From: Afipia sp. 64-13
Lineage (GTDB): Bacteria; Pseudomonadota; Alphaproteobacteria; Rhizobiales; Xanthobacteraceae
Direction: 5' to 3'
DNA length: 64,000 nt
Assembly (NCBI GenBank): GCA_001897755.1
Contig: MKUJ01000001.1
Span: forward strand, 131,802 to 195,801
Shown: positions 36,743 to 45,954 of the stretch, piece by piece
Position numbering within the stretch: position 1 is the first letter of the stretch
Layout of the letters: every line of letters begins with the position of its first letter
Notes under the pieces: generated by a model
The model's database searches: none
What the model was told of the DNA's origin: nothing
What the model saw: the letters and a program-made list of their open reading frames with translations, nothing else
Made by a program: the position numbers and the translations under genes

Positions 36743-36768
36743 GGAAACCTTTTTGGTTCGGCGTCATC
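36743..36768 (+). promoter_or_regulatory. Candidate ECF-sigma promoter, upstream of the sigma gene
   Basis: GGAAAC (36743-36748) and CATC (36765-36768) lie 16 bases apart, 25 bases before the sigma start. The same pair recurs before folE and the DUF4142 gene. GGAAC-type -35 boxes are characteristic of ECF sigma factors; autoregulation would be expected. Confidence 0.5.
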
Positions 36769-36792
36769 TCATCGGCAGCATGGAGATAGCCG

Positions 36793-37491
36793 ATGATCGA
36801 CAATCGTGGCACCGCGCCGCTACCGTCATTCGATGAGACCGCCAGCGACGCCGATCTGGTTCGCGGCACGCTGGAGCGGGACGGCCGCGCCTTCCGGGCC
36901 ATCATGAAGAAATACAACCAGAGGCTTTACCGGATCGCGCGCGGCATTGTCCGTAATGACAGCGAGGCCGAGGATGTCGTGCAGGAGAGCTACGTGAGGG
37001 CGTTCACGCATCTGGACGGCTTTCGCGGCGAGTCCAGCCTGTCCACCTGGCTGTCGCGGATCGTGATGAACGAGGCGCTGGGGCGTCTGCGCGCCCGGCG
37101 TCCGACCGTGGATATCGCCACGGTCGAAATCTCTGAAACGCAAGCCGAGATCATCCAGTTTCCCCATACGGCAAGGTCGGACCCGGAACGCAACATGGCC
37201 CAGCGCGAAATTCTGCAACTTGTCGAGCAGGCGACCGACAAGCTGCCCGATGTTTACCGCATGGTGTTTGTCGCGCGGGTGATCGAGGGATTGAGCATCG
37301 AGGAGACCGCCGAGGTGCTCGGGATACGGCCGGAGACGGTGAAGACGCGCCTGCATCGCGCGCGCCGTCTGGTGCGCGAGCATCTCGACACCCAGATCGG
37401 GCCGGTGATGCTCGATGCGTTTCCGTTCGCCGGCAAACGCTGCGAGCGCGTGACGCAGAATGTGATGAGGCGGCTCGGCCTTTCAGCCTGA
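36793..37491 (+). CDS. ECF-type RNA polymerase sigma factor
   Basis: A 232-residue sigma-70 family protein with region 2 (FRAIMKKYNQRLYRIARGIVRNDSEAEDVVQESYVRAF in outline, including the DVVQE signature) and region 4 (LPDVYRMVFVARVIEGLSIEETAEVLGIRPETVKTRLHRAR in outline). A 30-residue C-terminal extension ending GKRCERVTQNVMRRLG contains one Cys. No anti-sigma gene is adjacent. Candidate promoters with matching boxes precede this gene, folE and the DUF4142 gene, suggesting a small local regulon. Confidence 0.92.
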   Translation: MIDNRGTAPLPSFDETASDADLVRGTLERDGRAFRAIMKKYNQRLYRIARGIVRNDSEAEDVVQESYVRAFTHLDGFRGESSLSTWLSRIVMNEALGRLRARRPTVDIATVEISETQAEIIQFPHTARSDPERNMAQREILQLVEQATDKLPDVYRMVFVARVIEGLSIEETAEVLGIRPETVKTRLHRARRLVREHLDTQIGPVMLDAFPFAGKRCERVTQNVMRRLGLSA

Positions 37492-37496
37492 ACGCC

Positions 37497-37521
37497 GGAA
37501 CCTTTTGCCCTCCCGATCATC
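37497..37521 (+). promoter_or_regulatory. Candidate ECF-sigma promoter upstream of folE
   Basis: GGAACC (37497-37502) and CATC (37518-37521) lie 15 bases apart, 55 bases before folE. They resemble the boxes at 36743 and 39795. Confidence 0.4.
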
Positions 37522-37575
37522 AAAACCTCAGCAGCAGCCGGCGCCATCGCGGCGCGGCGACAGGAGATTGCATTC

Positions 37576-38196
37576 ATGGCTTCCAAGGCGGCTTCCAATC
37601 TGCAGGTGCTGGAGCGGCATGCGGCCGATCCGGGCAAACCGGACCGTGCCGAGGTCGAGGCGGCCTTTCGCACCATCATCCGCTGGACCGGCGACGATCC
37701 GGATCGCGATGGCCTGACCGAGACGCCGAGCCGCGTCGCGCGCGCCTTCGAGGAATTTTTCGTCGGCTACGGTCAGGACCCGGTGGTGATCCTGCAGAAG
37801 ACCTTCGAGGAAATCGAAGGCTATGACGAGATGATCAGCCTGCGCGGCATCCGCTTTGAAAGCCATTGCGAGCATCACATGGCGCCGATCATCGGCAAGG
37901 CCTGGGTGGCGTATATCCCGAACGGCCGCGTGGTCGGCATCAGCAAGCTGGCGCGGGTGGTGGAAGTCTATGCCAAACGGCTGCAGATCCAGGAGAAGAT
38001 GACGGCGCAGATCGCCAACACCATCAACGAGGTGCTGAAGCCGCAGGGCGTCGCCGTGATCATCAAGGCGCAGCACCATTGCATGACCACGCGCGGCATT
38101 CACAAGCCGGATACCGATCTCGTCACCAGCCGGATGCTGGGTTGCTTCCGCGACAACCCGATCACCCGTCAGGAATTCATCAGCATGGCGGTGTGA
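37576..38196 (+). CDS. folE: GTP cyclohydrolase I
   Basis: A 206-residue FolE. It has the zinc and catalytic motif [20 protein letters not shown] in its usual place, [20 protein letters not shown], and the C-terminal [14 protein letters not shown]. It makes dihydroneopterin triphosphate, the entry to folate. Its position between an ECF sigma gene and a Rieske-FAD gene is unusual for a folate gene, and a candidate ECF promoter precedes it; it may be a stress-induced copy. AGGAG lies a few bases before the ATG. Confidence 0.95.
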   Translation: MASKAASNLQVLERHAADPGKPDRAEVEAAFRTIIRWTGDDPDRDGLTETPSRVARAFEEFFVGYGQDPVVILQKTFEEIEGYDEMISLRGIRFESHCEHHMAPIIGKAWVAYIPNGRVVGISKLARVVEVYAKRLQIQEKMTAQIANTINEVLKPQGVAVIIKAQHHCMTTRGIHKPDTDLVTSRMLGCFRDNPITRQEFISMAV

Positions 38197-38234
38197 CTCC
38201 ACGAGCGCCACGCTGCCAAGTCATAGAGGCGACC

Positions 38235-39761
38235 ATGAATGACCAGACCACGCCGCAGGGCCCCGATCTGAACAAGGGCGTCAAACTGTCGGAACTGGCG
38301 GACGGCAAGCTGCTCGGCCATGTCGGCGGGGAGGATGTGCTGCTGGTGCGCGGCGAGAGCTGCATCTTCGCGGTCGGCGCCCATTGCACGCATTATCACG
38401 GTCCGCTGGCGGAGGGGCTTGTGGTCGGCGACAGCATCCGCTGTCCGTGGCATCACGCCTGTTTCGATCTGACGAGCGGCGAGGCGACGCGCGCGCCGGC
38501 CTTCAGCCCGATTGAGTGCTGGAGCGTCGAGACGCGCGGTGACACGGTTTTCGTGCAGGGTAAAAAGTCCGCACCGTCCCGCAAGGCGGTGAAGCCGGTC
38601 TCCGCGCCGGACAGGATCGTGATTGTCGGCGGCGGCGCGGCCGGCTTTGCCGCCGCGGAGATGCTCCGACGCGAACGGTTTGCCGGCGACCTGGTGATGT
38701 TGTCGCAGGAAGCCTCGACGCCGGTCGACCGGCCCAATCTGTCGAAGGATTATCTGGCCGGCAGCGCACCGGAAGACTGGATGCCGCTGCGCCCCGACGA
38801 ATTCTATAAAGATGCCGGCATCGATTTGCGGATCAAGACCGAAGTCGGTGCCATCGAGACCGCAAAGCGCGAAGTCATTCTCAAGGATGGCGTCGCGCTT
38901 GCGTACGACCGCCTGCTGCTCGCGACCGGCGCGGAGCCCAATCGCCTGTCCATTCCCGGCGCGAACCTGCCGCATGTGCATATGCTGCGCACGCTGGCGG
39001 ACAGCCGGGCCATCATCGCGAATGCCGAGGGTGCCCGTCGTGCGCTGGTGATCGGTTCAAGCTTCATCGGGCTTGAAGCAGCGGCAGCGCTGCGCGCCCG
39101 CGATATCGAGGTGCATGTTGTCGCGCCGGAAAAGATTCCGATGGAGCGGGTGCTGGGTCCGGCGATGGGTCAGTTCATCCGCGATCTTCATGAGGAGCAT
39201 GGCGTGATCTTCCATCTCGGCGATGGCATCGCCGCGATCGATGCGGGCGGCGCGGTGCTCAAGAGCGGCGAGGAACTCGAGATCGATCTCGTGGTGGTCG
39301 GCATCGGCGTCAAGCCGCGGCTCGATCTGGCCGAACGCGCGGGCCTCAGGCTCGATCGCGGTGTCGCGGTCGATCGCTACCTGGAAACCAGCGTTCCCGG
39401 CATTTATGCCGCCGGGGATATCGCGCGCTGGCCCGATCCGCATTCGGGCGAGAACATCCGCGTCGAGCACTGGGTGGTGGCGGAGCGTCAGGGGCAGAGC
39501 GCCGCGCGCAACATGCTCGGCGCGAAGGAAGCGTTCGACGCGGTGCCGTTCTTCTGGAGCCAGCATTACGACATTCCGGTGAATTATGTCGGCCACGCCG
39601 AGCGCTGGGACGAGATCGTCGTGCATGGCGATATCGCCGTGAAGGATTGCCTGCTGCAATACAAACTAAATGGCCGCGTGCTGGCGGTGGCGTCGATCTT
39701 CCGCGATCTCGACAGCCTGAAGGCGGCGCTCGCAATGGAGCAGGAGACAATTGTCGTCTGA
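38235..39761 (+). CDS. Rieske-type FAD/NAD(P)H oxidoreductase (AIF-like)
   Basis: A 508-residue fusion. Residues about 10-110 form a Rieske 2Fe-2S domain with ligands in CTHYHG and CPWHH. The remainder is a pyridine-nucleotide-disulfide oxidoreductase with the FAD motif VIVGGGAAGFAAAEML, the NAD(P) region ALVIGSSFIGLEAAAALR and the second FAD site GIYAAGDIARW. Such proteins act as ferredoxin-reductase-like or monooxygenase reductase components. The partner is not visible here. It follows folE by 38 bases, so the two are probably co-transcribed. Confidence 0.9.
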   Translation: MNDQTTPQGPDLNKGVKLSELADGKLLGHVGGEDVLLVRGESCIFAVGAHCTHYHGPLAEGLVVGDSIRCPWHHACFDLTSGEATRAPAFSPIECWSVETRGDTVFVQGKKSAPSRKAVKPVSAPDRIVIVGGGAAGFAAAEMLRRERFAGDLVMLSQEASTPVDRPNLSKDYLAGSAPEDWMPLRPDEFYKDAGIDLRIKTEVGAIETAKREVILKDGVALAYDRLLLATGAEPNRLSIPGANLPHVHMLRTLADSRAIIANAEGARRALVIGSSFIGLEAAAALRARDIEVHVVAPEKIPMERVLGPAMGQFIRDLHEEHGVIFHLGDGIAAIDAGGAVLKSGEELEIDLVVVGIGVKPRLDLAERAGLRLDRGVAVDRYLETSVPGIYAAGDIARWPDPHSGENIRVEHWVVAERQGQSAARNMLGAKEAFDAVPFFWSQHYDIPVNYVGHAERWDEIVVHGDIAVKDCLLQYKLNGRVLAVASIFRDLDSLKAALAMEQETIVV

Positions 39762-39794
39762 TCTTTTGTTTTCGGAAAATTTTTGACGATTTCC

Positions 39795-39820
39795 GGAAAC
39801 CTCCCGCCATCCTCTCCATC
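39795..39820 (+). promoter_or_regulatory. Candidate ECF-sigma promoter upstream of the DUF4142 gene
   Basis: GGAAAC (39795-39800) and CATC (39817-39820), 16 bases apart, lie 59 bases before the start at 39879. The spacing is identical to the box pair at 36743. Confidence 0.45.
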
Positions 39821-39878
39821 CAATGCGCATACCACAACACGCGCCGGCCGTTCTCACGCCGGTCAGAGGAGCGCATTC

Positions 39879-40400
39879 ATGTTTGCCAAATTCACCGCAG
39901 CTGTCGCCGCTGTCTGTCTGCTCGTCGGTCCGGCTTTCGCGCAGAACGCGAAACCGACGGACCCGCAGATCGCTCACATCGCCTACACCGCCGGTGCGAT
40001 CGATGTCACCGCCGGCAAGCAGGCGATCTCCAAGGCGACCAACAAGGACGTCATCGCGTTCGCCAAGGACATGGTGCGCGATCATGAAGCCGTCAACAAG
40101 CAGGCACTTGACCTGCTGGGCAGGCTCAAGGTCAAGCCCGAGGACAACGACACCAGCCGTTCGCTCGCCAGGCAGGCAGCGGACAAACAGGCCGAGCTCG
40201 CCAAGCTCAGCGGCCCGGCCTATGACAATGCCTATGTCGCCAACGAGATTGCGTTCCACAAGACCGTCAACGGCGCGCTTGAAACGCTTCTGATCCCTTC
40301 GGCGAATAATCCGGAGCTCAAGAGCCTGCTGCAGACCGGCCTGAAGATTTTCCAGGGTCACCTGCAGCACGCCGAACAGGTCGCCGCCGCTCTGAAGTAA
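39879..40400 (+). CDS. Periplasmic DUF4142 protein
   Basis: A 173-residue secreted protein. The signal peptide runs from MFAKFTAAVAAVCLLVGPAF to about AFA-QN. The helical mature part (IAHIAYTAGAIDVTAGKQAI, FAKDMVRDHEAVNKQALDLL) matches the DUF4142 family, predicted ferritin-like four-helix bundles. The biochemical role is unknown. AGAGGAG precedes ATG 39879. It is followed by a cupredoxin gene and has an ECF-like promoter, which fits an envelope or oxidative stress role. Confidence 0.85.
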   Translation: MFAKFTAAVAAVCLLVGPAFAQNAKPTDPQIAHIAYTAGAIDVTAGKQAISKATNKDVIAFAKDMVRDHEAVNKQALDLLGRLKVKPEDNDTSRSLARQAADKQAELAKLSGPAYDNAYVANEIAFHKTVNGALETLLIPSANNPELKSLLQTGLKIFQGHLQHAEQVAAALK

Positions 40401-40427
40401 CAACAAGAAACCTCAAAGGAGAGCCAC

Positions 40428-40742
40428 ATGTTGCCGGGGCGAAATCTGCTCGCGTTAACGTCCCTCGCGTGGGTGACGATGTTCGCCCCGGCGCATGCTG
40501 AGACGATCCAGGTCGTGGTCGACAAACTGGTGTTCAGCCCGGCCGAGATCAACGCCAGGGTCGGCGACACCATCGAATGGGTCAACAAGGATGTCATCGC
40601 CCACACCGCGACGGTGAAGGGCGAGTGGGATGTGATGATCCTGCCGAAGAAAAATGCGACCCTGGTGATCAAGAAGGCGGGATCGGTGGAGTATTACTGC
40701 CGCTTCCATCCGAACATGAAGGGCAGGATCACCGCGCACTAG
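40428..40742 (+). CDS. Secreted cupredoxin (plastocyanin/amicyanin-like)
   Basis: A 104-residue protein with a signal peptide ending near AHA-ET and a type 1 copper site: the N-terminal His in VIAHTATVKG and the C-terminal loop YYCRFHPNMKG giving Cys, His and Met. It is a small periplasmic electron carrier. AAAGGAGAG precedes the ATG, and it lies 27 bases after the DUF4142 gene in the same operon. The physiological partner is unknown. Confidence 0.9.
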   Translation: MLPGRNLLALTSLAWVTMFAPAHAETIQVVVDKLVFSPAEINARVGDTIEWVNKDVIAHTATVKGEWDVMILPKKNATLVIKKAGSVEYYCRFHPNMKGRITAH

Positions 40743-40809
40743 GCGCAGGTGATCGACGCGACATGGTCGCGCATCATTATCTTTCACGATGTGAAGCGGG
40801 AGCCGGCAG

Positions 40810-41277
40810 TCAGGACGCCGGCTGCGGCATGCGGAAGCGCTCGCCCTTGCCTAGCATCACGCCATGCGTGGTAGCGATGCCGAGTTCGAGGCTTTCCGCG
40901 ATTCGTCGGGCGCGTTCGATGAAATGATCGGCGGCCTTCGGCGGACAGACGTCCTGCACCGTGGCCTCGAACAGCTTAAGCCAGCGGTCGAAGTGTTCGG
41001 CATCGACCGGCAACGGCAGATGCTTGCGCATCGGCTGGCCGTGATAGACGCCGGTCATCAGCGCCACCGAGGACCAGAACGCGCACATTCGCTGCAAATG
41101 CGGTTCCCAGTCCGCGATCCGCGCCTCGAACACCGGGCCGAGCAATTCGTCGGCCCGTACCCGGCCATAGAAGTTCCTGACCACGCGATCGATCATCACC
41201 TCGTCGATGCCGGTCTCGGCGCGAATCGCCCGGGTCATTTCCGCGCGCCGCTCCTCGGCCGATGATGCTGTCGTCAT
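40810..41277 (-). CDS. Group III truncated haemoglobin
   Basis: A 155-residue globin of the truncated group III type. Conserved blocks are VVRNFYGRVRADELLGPVF, HLQRMCAFWSSVALMTGVYHGQPM and HFDRWLKLFEATV; the proximal haem His is probably the one in the MRKH segment. Group III globins are linked to nitric oxide or oxygen handling in some bacteria. A site resembling an Fnr box lies 52 bases upstream of its start. The gene overlaps no neighbour and points away from the cupredoxin operon. Confidence 0.9.
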   Translation of the reverse strand: MTTASSAEERRAEMTRAIRAETGIDEVMIDRVVRNFYGRVRADELLGPVFEARIADWEPHLQRMCAFWSSVALMTGVYHGQPMRKHLPLPVDAEHFDRWLKLFEATVQDVCPPKAADHFIERARRIAESLELGIATTHGVMLGKGERFRMPQPAS

Positions 41278-41328
41278 GGTCCATCCTGATCGATCGTGTC
41301 GATAATAGAATAGTGTATATGTATCTTA

Positions 41329-41342
41329 TTGTCTTAAATCAA
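41329..41342 (-). promoter_or_regulatory. Fnr/Crp-like box upstream of the globin gene
   Basis: TTGTC-TTAA-ATCAA differs from the Fnr consensus TTGAT-N4-ATCAA at two positions. It lies 52 bases before the globin start in an AT-rich stretch, an appropriate place for an oxygen- or NO-responsive activator. Confidence 0.45.
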
Positions 41343-41360
41343 CCGGCTGGAGACGGGCCG

Positions 41361-41831
41361 TCAGCCGTTCCAGGATTCGGCGGTGAGCAGGGCGATGTCC
41401 GCTCCGACCCGCAAATCATCCTCGGTTCCCAGAGTCTGCCGCCGGATGTTGCCGGCGCGATCGATCAGCACCATGGTCGGCGTGCCCTGCATGCCGTAGG
41501 CCGCCATGGTCTGCGGAATTGGGCTGTCCTCGCCCGGCACATCGACCGCCACCGGAAAGCTGATGCGATATTCGTGCAGGAAGGCATCGAGCGCCACCGG
41601 CGTCATCGCGGCGTGATGTTCGAACACGGTGTGAATGCCGATCACCGCGACCTTGTCCGGTGCGAAGATCTCCGCGATGCGTTGCGCCTGCGGCAAAGCC
41701 GATTTCACGCAGCCCGGACACAGCATCTGAAAGGCATGCAGCACGACCACCTTGCCGCGCAGGCTGGCCAGCGTGATCGGCGCCGGGACGTTGAACCATT
41801 GCTGGGTGAACAGTTCGGGAGCGGGGGTCAT
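41361..41831 (-). CDS. Thioredoxin-fold redoxin (TlpA/AhpC-like)
   Basis: A 156-residue protein with a redoxin fold. The active-site pair is C-P-G-C in FQMLCPGCVKSALPQ, and the cis-Pro region is MQGTPTMVLIDRAGNI. There is no signal peptide, so it is cytoplasmic. It could be a peroxiredoxin-like reductase or disulfide handler; the CPGC motif is atypical of AhpC. It shares direction with the globin gene, 83 bases downstream. Confidence 0.82.
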   Translation of the reverse strand: MTPAPELFTQQWFNVPAPITLASLRGKVVVLHAFQMLCPGCVKSALPQAQRIAEIFAPDKVAVIGIHTVFEHHAAMTPVALDAFLHEYRISFPVAVDVPGEDSPIPQTMAAYGMQGTPTMVLIDRAGNIRRQTLGTEDDLRVGADIALLTAESWNG

Positions 41832-42077
41832 GCTGCAGGCTAACCAGCATACCCGTTATCTGCAATGTTGTCGTTCGCATCGCAGAGAGTGCGCGGCCTG
41901 TTGCGATTGATGAAGCGCAAATCCTGGTGCGTGGCATACCAGTGCAACTTTTTGATGAGAAAAAAGCCTTGTTTTTCTGGGTTTTTCGCACCTGCGGTAT
42001 TTTCGTACTAAGCAGATGTTTACGAGTCGCGAATAGAATTTCGCTGTTTTTGAATCCCTCGAACATTTTGGCGCATC

Positions 42078-43505
42078 ATGGCTCAATCACAGTCGCTGAC
42101 GTCGTTGACCGATGTTCAATCCGGATCGAATGGAAATACGCTGCTGGATCAACTCGGCAGCGAGATTAGCGGACTAGGTGTCGAACTCGCCGACGTGCTT
42201 GGAAATCTGCACGATGTTGCGGGTCGTGTGACGCGCCAGTCCGAACAATTCGGCCAGTTGCGGCAGACCGCCGACACCATGGCCGCAGCCAATCGCGATA
42301 TTGATGAAGCCGCGCGCATGGTGCGGACGGTGGCGACCGGCGCGACCGAGGAAATGACCAAATCGCGCGAGGTCGTGCTTGCCGCGGTGAAGCATACCGC
42401 CGAGCTTGTCTCCGCCGTCAGTCGCATCGAACAGCGTCTCGGCTCCGTCAGCGAAGTGCTGTCGCAGGTCGGCAAGGTTTCCGGCACGATCGAAGGCATT
42501 GCCAGGCAGACCAACCTTCTGGCGCTGAACGCCACCATCGAAGCGGCGCGCGCGGGGAGCGCAGGGCGCGGTTTTGCCGTGGTCGCGAGCGAAGTGAAGA
42601 ATCTCGCGGAGGCGACGCGGCGGGCGACGCTGCAAATCGGCGAGACCGTGCGCAATCTCGATGGCGAGATCGGCCAGTTGATCGGCGACAGCGGCACAGC
42701 CACGCTTTATGCCAGACATGCGGGCGAAGGCGCCGATCAGATTCAAGGCGCCATCGACCGCGTTCACGACGGCTTCACCACGGTCGGGCGCGATATCGGC
42801 GCGATCGCGGATGCCGCGACCGCTAATCTCGATCATTGCAACATGGTTCTGGCCGAACTCGGCCATCTCGCCAACGATGTCGATCTGTCGTCGACCGATC
42901 TCAAGCGCGCCGATGACCGGGTCGAGAATCTTCTCGGCGTTTCGGAGTCGCTGATCGGCACCATCGCCGATAGTGGCATGCAGACCGCCGACACGCCGCT
43001 GGTGAAGGCCGCTGTCGCCACTGCGAAACAGGTTTCGGATGCCTTCGAGCAGGCGATCAAGCGCGGCGAGATTTCGGAAAGCCGGTTGTTCGACCAGAGC
43101 TATCGCGAGATCGCCGGATCCGATCCGAAACAGTATCTTTCCGCTTATCTCGATTTTGCCGACCGGGCGCTGCCGCCGATCCAGAATCCGGTGTTGCGGG
43201 TCGATCCGCGCGTGGTGTTCGCGGTGTCCTTCGCCAGCACCGGTTATCTGCCGACCCACAATCCGGACTACTCCAAGCCGCAGGGCAAGGATCCGGGGTG
43301 GAATGCCGTGAATTGCCGTAACCGCCGCATCTTCGACGATCGCTGCATGAAAAAGGCTGCTGCAAACGCCAAGTCTTTTCTGTTGCAGACCTATCGGCGC
43401 GACATGGGGGCCGGCAATTTCATGCTGATGAAAGATGTGTCGTCGCCGATCATCGTGAACGGCCGCCGTTGGGGCGTCTTTCGCATCGGCTTCCGCGACA
43501 AATGA
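42078..43505 (+). CDS. Soluble methyl-accepting chemotaxis protein
   Basis: A 475-residue chemoreceptor without transmembrane helices or HAMP domain. The coiled-coil signalling domain lies at residues about 50-260, its hairpin tip marked by [20 protein letters not shown]. The C-terminal part (residues about 330-475, [20 protein letters not shown] onward, with [11 protein letters not shown]) resembles a sensing domain that ends the protein rather than preceding the signalling part. The ligand is unknown. Its position next to redox and anaerobic genes suggests an internal redox or energy signal. Confidence 0.88.
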   Translation: MAQSQSLTSLTDVQSGSNGNTLLDQLGSEISGLGVELADVLGNLHDVAGRVTRQSEQFGQLRQTADTMAAANRDIDEAARMVRTVATGATEEMTKSREVVLAAVKHTAELVSAVSRIEQRLGSVSEVLSQVGKVSGTIEGIARQTNLLALNATIEAARAGSAGRGFAVVASEVKNLAEATRRATLQIGETVRNLDGEIGQLIGDSGTATLYARHAGEGADQIQGAIDRVHDGFTTVGRDIGAIADAATANLDHCNMVLAELGHLANDVDLSSTDLKRADDRVENLLGVSESLIGTIADSGMQTADTPLVKAAVATAKQVSDAFEQAIKRGEISESRLFDQSYREIAGSDPKQYLSAYLDFADRALPPIQNPVLRVDPRVVFAVSFASTGYLPTHNPDYSKPQGKDPGWNAVNCRNRRIFDDRCMKKAAANAKSFLLQTYRRDMGAGNFMLMKDVSSPIIVNGRRWGVFRIGFRDK

Positions 43506-43587
43506 TCTGAACGGTGCACCGGCGGCCTTTTGCTCGCGATTTGATCTTCGTCAGCGACAGGAACGCGAAGATCGTACCAAATGCAGG

Positions 43588-43780
43588 GGTCGTGGTTCTA
43601 TCGAGTCGCAAGACTTGGTAGCTAAGATGGGAAGCCGGTGAAGCCGCGGAAGCGGCAAGTCCGGCGCTGCCCCCGCAACTGTAAGCAGCGAGCTGATTCC
43701 AACTTTGGTCACTGGCGCGTGCGCGCGCCGGGAAGGCCGGAATCCGCCTCGACCTGCGAGCCAGGAGACCTGCCGCGACA
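43588..43780 (+). promoter_or_regulatory. Cobalamin riboswitch upstream of nrdDG
   Basis: The ordered elements GGGAAGCCGGTG, the CTGCCCCCGCAACTGTAAGC core, GGTCACTGG, GGGAAGGCCGG and the B12 box at 43760-43774 are all present. A GACACC...GGTGTC pairing (43777-43806) follows and may belong to the expression platform. 62 bases (43750-43811) are identical to the riboswitch before nrdA. Confidence 0.95.
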
Positions 43781-43890
43781 CCAGAACGTCCACGGGCGGG
43801 GTGTCCGGCGGTCGCGTATCCGGCTGCGGATTTTCCCGTGTCGCCTGTGCGCGTCTTTTCGGCACCCGCCTTCAACATCACGGGGTGCCG

Positions 43891-45942
43891 ATGTCCGTCT
43901 CTCTTACGCACGATCCTTCCGGCGATTGCCTGTCCCGGCTTGCTCTGCCGTCCTCCATCGTCAAGCGCGATGGCACCTCAGTGTCTTTCGATCTCGACCG
44001 GATTCGCTCCGCGATCGTGCGCGCCGGGCAGGCGACCGTCGCGTTCGACAAGGACGAAGCCCGCCGCCTGACACATGACGTGGCGCATGTGATCGGCGCG
44101 CGCTTTGCCGCCGCCGCGCCGCAGGTCGAACAGGTGCAGGATATTGTCGAGCGGGTTCTGATCGAGGCGGGCCATGCCGCGACGGTGCGCGCCTATATCG
44201 TGTATCGCGAGAAGCGCGGGCAGGCGCGGGCCGACCGCAAGACCATGGTGGATGTCGCATCCTCCATCAACGAATATCTCGACGGCACCGACTGGCGCGT
44301 CAACGCCAATGCCAATCAGGGCTATTCGCTCGGCGGCCTGATCCTCAATTTGTCGGGCAAGGTGGTCGCCAATTACTGGCTGTCGCATGTCTATCCGCCG
44401 GAAATCGGCGAAGCGCATCGCGAAGGCGACATCCACATCCACGATCTCGACATGCTGGCGGGCTATTGCGCGGGCTGGTCGCTGCGCACGCTCTTGACCG
44501 AAGGTCTCAATGGCGTTCCCGGCAAGGTGGAGGCCGGTCCGCCGAAGCATTTGTCCAGCGCGGTCGGGCAGATCGTGAACTTCCTCGGCACGCTGCAGAA
44601 CGAATGGGCCGGTGCGCAGGCGTTCAGTTCATTCGACACCTATATGGCGCCGTTCATCCGCAAGGATCGGTTGAGCTATGCCGAAGTGCTGCAATCGATT
44701 CAGGAGCTGATCTACAATCTCAACGTCCCTTCGCGCTGGGGCACGCAGACACCGTTCACCAATCTCACCTTCGACTGGACCTGTCCTGAGGATCTGCGCG
44801 ATCAGGTGCCGGTGATCGGCGGCGAGGAGATGGATTTCACCTACGGCGAGTTGCAGTCCGAAATGGACATGATCAACCGCGCCTATATGGAGGTGATGAC
44901 CAAAGGCGACGCCAAGGGCCGGGTCTTCACCTTTCCGATCCCCACCTACAACATCGCGGCGGATTTCCCCTGGGACAGCGAGAACGCCGACCGCCTGTTC
45001 GAGATGACGGCGAAATACGGCCTGCCGTACTTCCAGAACTTCATCAATTCCGAACTGAAGCCGAACATGATCCGTTCGATGTGCTGCCGCCTGCAACTCG
45101 ATCTCACCGAACTGCTCAAGCGCGGCAACGGCCTGTTCGGCAGCGCCGAGCAGACCGGTTCGATCGGCGTTGTTACCATCAATTGCGCGCGGCTCGGCCA
45201 CCTCTATCGCGGCGACGAGGCCGGCCTGTTGCGTCGTCTCGACGCGCTGCTCGAGATCGGCCGCAACAGCCTCGAGATCAAGCGCAAGGTGGTGCAGCGC
45301 TATATGGACGACGGGCTGTTCCCCTACAGCAAGCGCTATCTCGGCACGTTGCGCAACCATTTCGCCACGCTCGGCGTCAACGGCGTCAACGAGATGATCC
45401 GCAATTTCACCGCCGATTGCGAAGACATCGCGACGCCGTGGGGCCACGCTTTCGCGGTGCGCCTGCTCGACCACGTGCGGATGCGGATCAGGGAATTTCA
45501 GGAGGCGACCGGCAACCTGTTCAATCTGGAAGCGACGCCGGCGGAGGGCACCACCTATCGTTTCGCCAAGGAGGATCGCAAGCGCTATCCCGGCATCCTG
45601 CAGGCCGGCACCGATGAGAATCCCTATTACACCAATTCCAGCCAGCTTCCGGTCGGCTTTACCGACGATCCGTTCGAGGCGCTGGAGCGGCAGGACGAAT
45701 TGCAGTGCAAATTCACCGGCGGCACCGTGCTGCATCTTTACATGGGCTCGCGGCTGTCCTCCGGCGCGGCGTGCAAGAAACTGGTCCAGCGTGCGCTGAC
45801 GCGCTTCCATCTGCCCTACATCACGGTGACGCCGACATTCTCGATCTGCCCGACCCACGGCTATCTCGAAGGCGAGCACGCCTTCTGCCCGAAATGCGAT
45901 GCCGAACGGCTCGCAGCCAAGCGGCAGGCGGCCGCGCATTGA
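43891..45942 (+). CDS. nrdD: Anaerobic (class III) ribonucleoside-triphosphate reductase, main subunit lacking the glycyl-radical tail
   Basis: A 683-residue NrdD with an N-terminal ATP cone (SSIVKRDGTSVSFDLDRIRS), the ten-stranded barrel core (GYSLGGLILNLSGKVVANYW, SVGVVTINCARL-like GSIGVVTINCARL, MIRSMCCRLQLDL) and a C-terminal zinc-finger-like end (CPTHGYLEGEHAFCPKCD). The radical glycine motif that normally follows is absent: the protein stops with TGA at 45940-45942. That motif is encoded 12 bases later in the same frame. ATG 43891 is chosen because starts further upstream fall inside the riboswitch. It reduces NTPs to dNTPs without oxygen and without B12. Confidence 0.92.
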   Translation: MSVSLTHDPSGDCLSRLALPSSIVKRDGTSVSFDLDRIRSAIVRAGQATVAFDKDEARRLTHDVAHVIGARFAAAAPQVEQVQDIVERVLIEAGHAATVRAYIVYREKRGQARADRKTMVDVASSINEYLDGTDWRVNANANQGYSLGGLILNLSGKVVANYWLSHVYPPEIGEAHREGDIHIHDLDMLAGYCAGWSLRTLLTEGLNGVPGKVEAGPPKHLSSAVGQIVNFLGTLQNEWAGAQAFSSFDTYMAPFIRKDRLSYAEVLQSIQELIYNLNVPSRWGTQTPFTNLTFDWTCPEDLRDQVPVIGGEEMDFTYGELQSEMDMINRAYMEVMTKGDAKGRVFTFPIPTYNIAADFPWDSENADRLFEMTAKYGLPYFQNFINSELKPNMIRSMCCRLQLDLTELLKRGNGLFGSAEQTGSIGVVTINCARLGHLYRGDEAGLLRRLDALLEIGRNSLEIKRKVVQRYMDDGLFPYSKRYLGTLRNHFATLGVNGVNEMIRNFTADCEDIATPWGHAFAVRLLDHVRMRIREFQEATGNLFNLEATPAEGTTYRFAKEDRKRYPGILQAGTDENPYYTNSSQLPVGFTDDPFEALERQDELQCKFTGGTVLHLYMGSRLSSGAACKKLVQRALTRFHLPYITVTPTFSICPTHGYLEGEHAFCPKCDAERLAAKRQAAAH

Positions 45943-45954
45943 AAGGAGACAAGG

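Noticed and set aside
43705-43890. N-terminal extension of nrdD from an upstream start
   Set aside because: The extension lies inside the cobalamin riboswitch; ATG 43891 begins the conserved ATP cone region.
45940-45942. In-frame TGA of nrdD as a selenocysteine codon
   Set aside because: No hairpin resembling a SECIS directly after it was evident, the family has no Cys or Sec there, and a strong ribosome site and ATG follow at once. Low-level readthrough remains possible.
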